From NCBI GenBank assembly GCA_036768485.1, contig JAVLUZ010000004.1:124001-188000 (forward strand): a stretch of 64,000 bases of DNA, in the 5' to 3' direction. Positions 56,568 through 64,000 of this stretch are shown here, one piece after another. The notes beneath the pieces were generated by a model that worked only from the letters and a program-made list of their open reading frames with translations, was not told where the DNA came from and made no database searches. Source of the DNA: Mermis nigrescens (Eukaryota; Nematoda; Enoplea; Mermithida; Mermithidae). The translations under genes were made by a program, and so were the position numbers. The number at the start of each line of letters is the position of its first letter. Positions within the stretch are counted from its first letter, which is position 1.

Positions 56568-57902
56568 TACAGCATAGATAAATAATTGATTTTTAACTGT
56601 CAGTGATCATAATTTCTCAGATTTATATTTCTGAATATCATAATTTCTCAAACACCTTTTAATTAAATTTCATTTACTTTCTTGACGATACAAAAATAAT
56701 TCTTTAGCTGCGGTTTAATTTCACAAATTTTCCAGCGCTTGGCGCCAGATTTTCGCTAAAATCAAAGAAATTCGATGATTTTTTTGAGCGAAATTGTCGA
56801 AAATAGTAAAATTTTCTTAAAGAATGTTGCATCGAAGCGATTTCAAATAAAAGCAGACAATGCAAAATGTCGTAAAACGCTATTTCGCATGTGAAGGCAA
56901 ATTTATGGACCTATTTTCGGCTGTTTTTGGCAAAATTAGGGTGCCACAGGCCCCACCCTTAGGAAAATCCTAGATTCGTCACTGTTCGCATGCGCAGCAT
57001 AGGAATGAATTCGGGGGGGGGTGAGGATGAAACAAATAACTTTATAAGTGCCTTTCCGGGCTCAAAACGATGTGCAAGCTTTGAGAACACAATTTTTGGC
57101 ATTTTTTTCGATAAAATAAATACTTTTTTCGATTCCCTTTCTATCTAAAACATAATAATATCATAAATTCGAAAAATTAGGAGAAAACGAGAAAATTGGA
57201 GAAAATTCAGACATCAAACGATTACTCAGGCGGCGCGAGCCGCCGAAAATTCAAGACGTTTTCGGCAAGAGATTGCTAGATGACTTTTGAAATATCGAAG
57301 TTTCTGGGAGAAAATTACTTTAAAAAAAATTTATAAGGTGCCGAAGGGGTGAAACGAGATAATTTTCAGTAGGGAGAGTAATCAGCCATTCTTAGAGAGA
57401 AGGATTGGACAAATGACCTTCAATTTTTAGCAAAGAAATATCTAGAAATGGCCAAAAAACGCAATTTTCCCCAAAATCGGAAACGGGGGAGCCTAAAAAA
57501 TTTCTGACTTCTGGAGGAGAAAAAGGCGGGACGACGATAGGCATTGAGTGGGAGATTCCATATCCTGCTGTAACAGATGGGTGGTCCCACCTAAAGCCGA
57601 CCACCTTCTACCCCATGTCCCAAAAGGCAGAAGACTTTTGAACACCATCCGCCCCCCACTTCTGGCAGAAACTTCCTTTTTGGCCATTTTTATGCGTTTT
57701 TTTAACCATTTTTGGCCAAAAATCGCGGGTCAGTCCCACACCCCACCTAAAAATGGGCGGGGTGCCCTCCGCCCCAAAGTCCGAGCCACGCCCCAATGAT
57801 TATTTGGCCTAATCTACGGATCCGGAGACTAGGTCAAATACTCATTGAGGCACGGCTCTTCATTTAGGGCAAGAGGTCGCCGGCCATTTTTAGAAGGGGG
57901 TG
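56568..57902. other. Intron sequence with repeat fragments
   Basis: 56,940-56,990 is a further M2-like end (aaaatcctagattcgtcactg). 57,240-57,900 has several direct repeats of a G-run motif (e.g. ggtcaaat, ggccaaaaat). No coding region is supported. Confidence 0.45.
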
Positions 57903-58515
57903 GTTTGGGGAATATTCGCCCCTGACATTTCGCCCCGACATTTCGCCCCAGGTACGTTTCGCCCCCAAACATTTCGCCTCTCGGATGTTTCGCCCCCAAA
58001 CATTTCGCCCCTCGGATGTTTCGCCCCCAAGTGAGCTGTACAATAAACGGGAGTATGGATTATACATGGACAGCGTCGAAATTCGGGAGGACACAATGTC
58101 CGCTTTTCTTCTTTTTTGCTTTCAATCTTTTTCGAAATAAACTAGAAGGAATTTCTAATTTTTTCACTTTCAACCTTGATAGGTTTTCAATATTTTCGTT
58201 TTTCATTTTTGAATTTCTCTAAACAATTTTTTTAAATTATTCAAACAATTTTTTAACCATATTTTTACCATATTGCTGCTTTATTTTTTATTGCCAACAG
58301 AAAAACCAGAATTGTCAAATGAAAACAATGCTATTGATTGCGAAGTGAAACGAAAACACAAAGATAAAGAGGGCTGTAGAATAAAAACGTGGGTCAAGCC
58401 AAAATCTCGAGATATTTATTGGGGGCGAAACATCCGAGGGGCGAAATGTCTGAAGGCGAAAAGCTCCATGGGCGAAACGTTCCTGGGGGCGAAATGTCGG
58501 CGACGAATTTTCCGG
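57903..58515. mobile_element. Miniature element with iterated GGGGCGAAA termini
   Basis: 57,908-58,030 carries six to seven copies of cgccccnnacattt-like words; 58,420-58,505 carries the same words in reverse complement (ggggcgaaacatccgagggg). Together they form about 100-bp inverted ends around a 390-bp AT-rich centre. The superfamily is unknown and there is no ORF. Confidence 0.8.
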
Positions 58516-58710
58516 ATGCCGATTAAATGACCTCCAATTTGAGGCCAAAAGTAGCAGGAGAACACCTTAAAATGGCCGAAAAGTCAGGATTTTTCCTTAA
58601 ATTTCGAAAATCGTGGGCTCAACAATTTTCTGACTTTGAGGAGGGGGTGGGTTGAGGACGACTAACTTCAATCGGGAAATCCTCCAATGTCTGGTTACAC
58701 GTATATATTA

Positions 58711-59140
58711 CGGTGCTCGCCATAAAAATTTGAACAATAAATAACCGATTGACTTTATTTAGGGACGCTTTTTCACGACTTAATCGCCTGAGAGACCTGA
58801 AGAGTATTCTGACATGCTTTAATATAAGAAAACTCGACCTAATCGCTTAGGTTGGACCATTTACGACCCGACGCGCGGTCTTAAATAGACGCATGATTAT
58901 AGCGCGCGTTTGAACATTAATGTACACATCATATGCATATGAATTGCAAGAGTATAATTAATATCAATATGCTCTACTCGGACTGAGTAATAAGCGGTCC
59001 GACCTAAGCGTTTAAGTCGCGTTTTCTTTGAGAAAAGCATGTCGATATACGCTTTGGGTCTCCAGCGATTAGGTGGTGAAAAAGCAATCCTAAGTAAACT
59101 CAATCGGTTCTTTATGATTTAAATTTCGTGACGATCACTC
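58711..59140. mobile_element. Foldback miniature element, CGGTGCTCGCC end, TA target
   Basis: The left end cggtgctcgccataaaaatt and right end aaatttcgtgacgatcactc are inverted relatives; TA flanks both. Arms continue through accgattgactttattt / caatcggttctttatg. Confidence 0.75.
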
Positions 59141-59303
59141 TATATGTGCATATTTTTGCATACATGTATGCGCGAAACCTCCAAGATTATGCATGCCCCA
59201 TGCTATATTTTAGAAAATTTGAGTAATTAAGAAAATTTTCAAATTTAGGAAAAATTTGAAAAATTTCCTAAAAAATTGCCAAAATTCCTATATAGTTACT
59301 CGC

Positions 59304-59650
59304 CTGAAACGACGAATCTTCGATTAGCCTCGCGGGCAGCCCGTTCGCCAAAAAAGCGCGGGCCAACGTTTCTAAAAACGGTTCGTACGACAGCGACGTT
59401 CGCCTGACGCGGACGGCAAACACCGAAGCCGACGTCGTTGGCGGCGGCGTCGTTTGGCCGACGTCGCCGCGTTTTTGCCGCATTAGCGGCGCTACGTCGC
59501 GTTGCTTGGTCAGCATGCAGTAATGAGCGAATAATTCTGGGTGTTTGGCCTGCAAGTGCCGGCGCAAATTGGTCGTGTTGCGCAATTTTATCGACGCGTC
59601 GCAATGCTTGCAAGCCGAAATTTTCGTGGTAAAATCGAAAATTAAAGTTA
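59304..59650 (-). CDS. hAT-like gene exon: BED zinc finger
   Basis: It contains ISACKHCDASIKLRNTTN and LRRHLQAKHPELFAHY, giving C-x2-C ... H-x4-H as in BED fingers, which bind DNA. Then a spacer with QTTPPPTTSASVF and YEPFLETLARAFLANGLPA, RLIEDSSFQ, the block that follows BED in these proteins. The 3' end could use a GC donor (CAG then GCGAGT, phase 0), which fits the phase-0 acceptor at 54,582; a GT donor four bases on (GTAACT, phase 1) does not fit. The 5' acceptor is unresolved: the frame stays open upstream to 59,744, but no AG gives the phase needed by the preceding exon. Confidence 0.82.
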
Positions 59651-60220
59651 AAAAAATTTTTCGATTAAAAATTTTCGACTCCGCTTCTTTTTGCATTTCG
59701 ACAATAAAAGGACCGGAATTTCGGTGGCATCCGCACCAAAACATTACCCCAATTTAGCCATAGAAGATCTGGGGGTTTGCGACTTTTCCCCTTCCCCTAA
59801 GAGAAATTCAGAAAAACTCGCGCCCCCCCGCCATAAAAAACTTCAGAAAAACTTTCGCCCCCCCCCAGAATTCCCGGTTTTACGAAGAATTCGTAGGAAA
59901 TAATTCATTTTTAGCGTTTTTTACTTATCGCTTTCCTCGAATGTGTCGGATTTTCAATGCTTTGCGGCATATACCCATTTTTTAAGTATATTCTGTTAAA
60001 TTTATTCGAGTTTTTTCGATATTTTCGAACAATTTCGTGTTTATATGTTCTAGAAAGCTAGATAATCGCCAGAAACGCCAAAAAACGATGTTTCTGTGCG
60101 TATTTACCGTTTTTAAAGGCGCTGGAAAATTAAACCCCCACAGAATTTCTATGCTGTGCACCTCTGGTGGTAGCTACTCGCTAGCGGCTATAAATAGAAG
60201 ACCCCTAAAATCGATTGAAT

Positions 60221-60413
60221 CAGTGGCGGATCCAGGATTTTTTTAAGGGGGGCGGTACCCCTAAAGGGGGGCGGAACCCTGACTTGGGCAGAAAAACTAG
60301 CCGTTCTAAGCGAAAATCGCTAAAATCGCTCAAAAATCCTTAATTTGCGCACTATTTTGGGCCCATAGGGGGGGGGGGCGGCCGCCCCCGCCCCCCTCCT
60401 AAATCCGCCCCTG
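60221..60413. mobile_element. M2 miniature element
   Basis: The ends CAGTGGCGGATCCAGG and CCTAAATCCGCCCCTG are inverted. Flanking 8-mers gattgaat and ggtcgaat match at 6 of 8. The sequence is the inverse of the 42,273 copy (ggcggccgcc near one end, gggcggaaccctgact near the other). It lies in the first visible intron of the hAT-like gene. Confidence 0.85.
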
Positions 60414-60549
60414 GGTCGAATACCCCGCTTGAAATTTGGAGAAGCTTAACTTTTATGTTTATTTGCTACATTTCGCTATAATAAGTTACGAAAAATCATG
60501 TACTGCTGTATTTTTTGTCAATAAATTGCAAAAAAAGAATTATATTTAC

Positions 60550-60758
60550 TTAAAAAACGAATGAATCCTATCCCGGGCTGTTCGGCCCTTTATTCGGCCA
60601 AATTTTTGGCCATCGTCTTCTGTATAGTCGCGGATGGCGATTTCGCCTTCGTCGACGGCGACGTCGTCGTCCGGATCCAAACTATTCGCTGAATCGCTGC
60701 GATTATCCAGCTCCATCGGCTGATAATTCAACGAATTATTGTCGTGTTGCATCGTCGC
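60550..60758 (-). CDS. hAT-like gene, first recognised exon: acidic N-terminus
   Basis: The acceptor is TCCTCATATTAG, then GCG ACG ATG; the ATG at 60,752 may be the start codon or internal. The donor is TTT TTT AA followed by GTAAAT (phase 2). Codons give a polar acidic stretch (SLDPDDDVAVDEGEIAIRDY) and then GRTARDRIHSFFK, where R-x-IHSFF fits the aromatic start of a BED domain. The distance from FFK to the CKHC pair of the next exon would be normal after splicing. Confidence 0.7.
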
Positions 60759-61044
60759 CTAATATGAGGAAAAAAGATTTTATATTTTTTTTATTTTCAC
60801 GTATATTTGAAAAATTTTTTTGAATTTTTTTTCAATTTCACATATTAGAAATTTTTTTCAAATTTTTCCAATTTCTATGTATATCTTGGCAACTTTTTAA
60901 TTTTTTTATGTTTATTTGAAGAACGTTCCAACATTTTTCCTTTTACACAAATACTTATTTTAAAAAGTTTTCGTCTGTTTTTTTTAATCTCGACCGCTGC
61001 ATCTTTCATTTTATATTTTTCTACTTAAAAAAATGTGCCTAACA

Positions 61045-61147
61045 CTGACCCAAAGTTGGTCTTTCCCCAATGAATCCCTGCAAAAAAATCCAAATTTTGG
61101 GCAAAAACTCGCCCTCCCCCTAAACCCCCTTCCCACGCCCAGGTGTG
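61045..61147 (+). mobile_element. M1-like fragment (right end only)
   Basis: It holds the C-run end (taaacccccttcccacgccc then aggtgtg) seen in M1 copies; the left part is missing. Confidence 0.5.
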
Positions 61148-61229
61148 GTGGACAACAGGCAGGAATGTAAATATCTCATTTTTTGAGCAAGCACACAATC
61201 GAAGCATAAACATCGCCCTTAATACTAAC

Positions 61230-61322
61230 CTGCCCATCCTCGAGTTTGGCCATGACGCATTCAAGTCCATGAAGCCATTCTGTTCTAACGTCCCGGACCA
61301 ATTCTTTAAGAAAATGAGCGCA
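61230..61322 (-). CDS. Possible 31-codon exon, unknown protein
   Basis: The minus-strand frame reads CAHFLKELVRDVRTEW then LHGLECVMAKLEDGQ. It is bounded by an acceptor CACGACTCTAG and a consensus donor CAG followed by GTTAGT, phase 0 on both sides. It would join in phase with the exon at 60,758, so it could be an upstream exon of the hAT-like gene, or belong to another gene. I do not recognise the peptide. Confidence 0.4.
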
Positions 61323-62952
61323 CTAGAGTCGTGCTTATATTTATCAGGTTCACATTTTATGTTTTTAATTTTTCGGTTAGAATTTAAGTATAAATTTCAT
61401 CTCTAATTTCACATAATCGTAAGCCATATAACCAAAAGGTCAGGGTCGGCGGGGCGATAGGGAGGTCGGAGCATGCATGCACATGGAGAGGGACGAGAGG
61501 GGTATCAATCCCGCTGAGGGCTTAAAAAATTAGGTACGGTAGAGTGATTTTGGCCAAACAAGACTAGTGTTTTTTCGAAGCGTTTTCAGCCTAATATGCC
61601 TGCTAAACAAAAAATCCCAAATTTCGCCCCACCCTGGCCCACGCTTTCCGTTATATTCGGCGAAGATGTTTTCCGATGCACAAATACTTTTCAAGACCGT
61701 CTTTGTACGTGTACAAAGATTTTTGGGAAGACAAAAACTGTAAAAAAGTCTAAAATTCCAAAAAAATTTGGCGCTCCGCGCCGGAACGAATAGTTGCATT
61801 TTCTATGTATCTTTATAATGGCAGAAATTGTATTTAGAAAGGAAAAATAACAAATTTTTCGGCGCTTCGCGCCATTTTTAGACAATTTCTATTAATATTA
61901 CTCGTCAGAAACGCAGAAATTAGCCAATATACACTACAAAAGGCCGAACAACTCTGTTTTATTGTACTTAAAACGCTACTGTACATATTTAGTCATAGGT
62001 GCACAAGTTCAGGTTCGGCAGGGGGGTGAAATCCCAGAAATCCAGAAGGGTAAATTTAACGTCACCAATTTTGTTTGGTGTTTTTACTACCGAAATGGTC
62101 AAAATAGCCTATTACAAGTTTTTCCGTGGTAATATAGCGTTTTGAAAGCATTTTCAGTCCATTTTGACTGCATTATATCACTTTGAATACTGAAAAATAG
62201 AGAAATAATGAATTTTGGGAGCCTTTTGCGTAGAAAGTACATAAAATTACTAATCCAGCGCGAAGCGCCTGAAAACTTTTGACATTTTTACTACATTCGA
62301 CCTCAAAAATGATACAAAAAAATGTTCCGTCATCTAGAAATCGCCGGAGAGTACCTGCCTGGCTGACCCCTCAGCGGAAGGACCCCCTCATACGCATGTA
62401 TGGTTTTAGAACCCAAAGATTTGACTGTACTAAATGTGCAAAGACATTGAGGGACCATGAACGTGATATAAAAAGAAACTGCCCTGACCACATACTTTCC
62501 ATTTCAGTTCACCCCTTCCCGGTCGTTCTGACCTTACGTATGTTATGGGTAATAATGTCAGGAATTGAAACCACTAAATTCAGTCTTCACGCTTTTCCTA
62601 CTAGTCAAACGACGAAAATGGTCAAAATATGCTATTTAAAACGCTATTCAAAACATGCGATTAAAAACGCTATTACCTGCGCTAACACTGCGTTTTTAGC
62701 CTTTTTAGTCATTTTGACTGAATTATATAATTTCTAAACATAATATAGGGAGTCATAAATCCGGGCCGCCTCAAAATTATGATTTTGAAGGCGTGTCGCT
62801 ACAATTTTGTGCTCTTTCCTGGATAAACAATGATATATTAATGATTATTCAAATGAAACAATAAATTTTTATTATCAAATATTTTTATTATAAAATTTTA
62901 GCATACTACCTACCAATTTTGCCCTCAAAATGATGTAGGAGCAAATGTCCTA
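61323..62952. other. Repeat-rich region without a supported gene
   Basis: 61,600-61,900 has tttgtacgtgtacaaag and gcgccatttttag-type repeats. 61,985-62,280 resembles 38,930-39,170. A 152-codon plus-strand frame (62,279-62,737) has no recognised domain and overlaps repeat sequence. Confidence 0.4.
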
Positions 62953-63243
62953 CCAGCTCAAAATTGCCTGACAACAATACTTATCTGTCCAGCTGATCCC
63001 TTCCCTATCAGTACCACCCATGTAGCTTTGAAAAAAGTGTTTTTCACCCATCAACATATATTCCAGAAAAACCATTAATAATGCCCAGTTTTCCTGGCGC
63101 CAAAAGCCATTTCTGTCCATATTCATATAACGCTCAACTATAATTTGTTCAATTTCACTTAGGTAGTTTTTTAAATATTTGATGTTTCTAAGAGAAAATA
63201 TTCGGTTTAATTTCCCTTTCGGCACAAGAGCATACATAATCTT
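62953..63243 (-). CDS. Possible exon of an unrecognised protein
   Basis: The minus-strand frame of about 95 codons contains KGKLNRIFSLRNIKYLKNYL, then EIEQIIVERYMNMDRNGFWR, then WALLMVFLEYMLMGEKHFF. It follows an acceptor-like GAGCTCCCAAG and ends at a donor-like TG followed by GTAGGA (phase 2). Amino-acid use looks protein-like, with an amphipathic helix. No family is recognised. Its phase does not match the next candidate exon at 61,322, so a link is unproven. Confidence 0.35.
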
Positions 63244-63245
63244 GG

Positions 63246-64000
63246 GAGCTCGAAAGTTTCAACTTTTGGCACTTCGTGCCATTTATTCATTTTTGGACTA
63301 TTTTGTTCGATTTACATGATTTTTTCACACTTTAGAAATTCTTTGTATTCTAATGTTTCACAAAAAAGAACATCATCAGGAGAGCCAAAATAAATTTGTG
63401 ACGGATAACAATTGTTTTTGAACCCGAAAAAGGCACTTTAGAAAAAAATTCCGGTTTCAGCCTCCTACAGAACTCGCACGTAATGCTCAATGGTATTTCG
63501 TTTGACTTCATCATGTTGTTTTTTCCTAGAAAGAAATAATATTATCATCATGAATGAAGATTAAAAATGGTCCTCCTGACGTGCTAGGCCATCCATCCTT
63601 TTCAGACCCAAAAAAGGCGCCATAGAAAAAATTATAGGGTTGTTTAATACACGATCTTAGATATACATCCACATAAGGAGGGGTCAGAGGGGATATTACA
63701 CCCGCTCAAAGTCCAAAAATTATGTATTATCGAGCAATTTGAGCCAAAAATAGAGTATTTGCAAGCGATTTTGACGCAATAATAGCTTAAAAAAGTGATT
63801 TACTATAGTAAAATCCTCGATTTTATCCCTCCTCCCTGACCCCTAAAATTCAATTTTACTCCTCCCTGGCCAACCTGACCTTGGGCATCGATGATCTTAG
63901 AGGTTTGTTATCATTCACACCCTTCCGCGCAGAATCGTAAAATTCTTAAAAATTAGTTATTAATTTAACTAATTTTTCTAAACGTTGAATATTTTTCGAA
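63246..64000. other. AT-rich repeat sequence, no gene seen
   Basis: It contains ggcacttcgtgcc (a variant of the gcgcnaagcgcc repeat) near 63,270 and G/C-run fragments near 63,670. Nothing coding is supported. Confidence 0.5.

Noticed and set aside
59632..60550. U12-type (AT-AC) intron between the first exon and the BED exon
   Set aside because: A TTTTTTTAAC branch-like word precedes a TTTTAC, but the donor is GTAAAT, not ATATCC, so the idea is not supported.
62279..62737. 152-codon plus-strand frame with a C-x2-C pattern
   Set aside because: The sequence is similar to repeat copies elsewhere, no second metal-binding pair follows, and no splice context is clear.

Overview
This window is repeat-laden nuclear DNA from a eukaryote, almost certainly an invertebrate animal. 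It is AT-rich and mixes many transposon classes: a Ty3/Gypsy LTR element, a Penelope-like element with a GIY-YIG endonuclease, an APE-type LINE with a 2A-like peptide and PHD-like finger, hAT and Tc1/mariner-type miniature elements, and long palindromic elements. Coding exons are short and flanked by GT-AG (once possibly GC-AG) splice signals. No rRNA, tRNA, CRISPR or bacterial-type operon was seen. I cannot name the species; a nematode-like or other invertebrate with a large repetitive genome would fit.

Layout. 1-14,370: a near-complete Gypsy element of about 14.4 kb, transcribed from the minus strand, missing only about 12 bases of its outer left LTR. It carries an intact single-frame Gag-Pol (2,196 aa), then an ORF with an RNase D-like DEDDy 3'-5' exonuclease domain in the usual envelope position, then two unknown ORFs, the last rich in Gln and Arg. 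14.4-20.4 kb: small repeats, a broken Penelope-like element (16.1-17.7 kb, catalytic Asp replaced) and a broken gag fragment of another LTR element (17.9-19.1 kb). 

20.8-60.8 kb: the main result. Eight short minus-strand open segments, scattered over 40 kb, encode in the correct order the successive parts of a BED-zinc-finger hAT transposase-like protein: acidic N-terminus, BED finger, first catalytic Asp region, second Asp region, acidic insert plus 'CFASDLALAV' segment, helical domain, 'FLNPKW' segment, linker, hATC dimerisation domain. Most are bounded by good acceptor and donor signals, and the phases agree at every junction where both sides are visible except that between the first and BED exons. 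The simplest reading is one multi-exon, perhaps domesticated, gene whose introns have been filled by transposons. One central exon (the TRW-type segment) was not securely found.

The introns of this gene hold most other features: M1 miniature elements (8-bp target duplications), M2 and M3 miniature elements, a 7.5-kb nested palindrome (29.3-36.8 kb), a five-copy 117-bp tandem array (39.2-39.8 kb), a GTGTAAA-rich long repeat present in two or more copies (40.3-46.6 kb), a plus-strand hAT remnant (42.1-43.2 kb), a decayed LINE (46.6-50.2 kb), a mariner-type miniature element (51.9-52.5 kb), a roughly 210-bp TAA microsatellite, and Tc1-like foldback elements (55.1, 55.7, 58.7 kb). Right of 60.8 kb lie two further possible minus-strand exons of unknown affiliation and plain AT-rich sequence.
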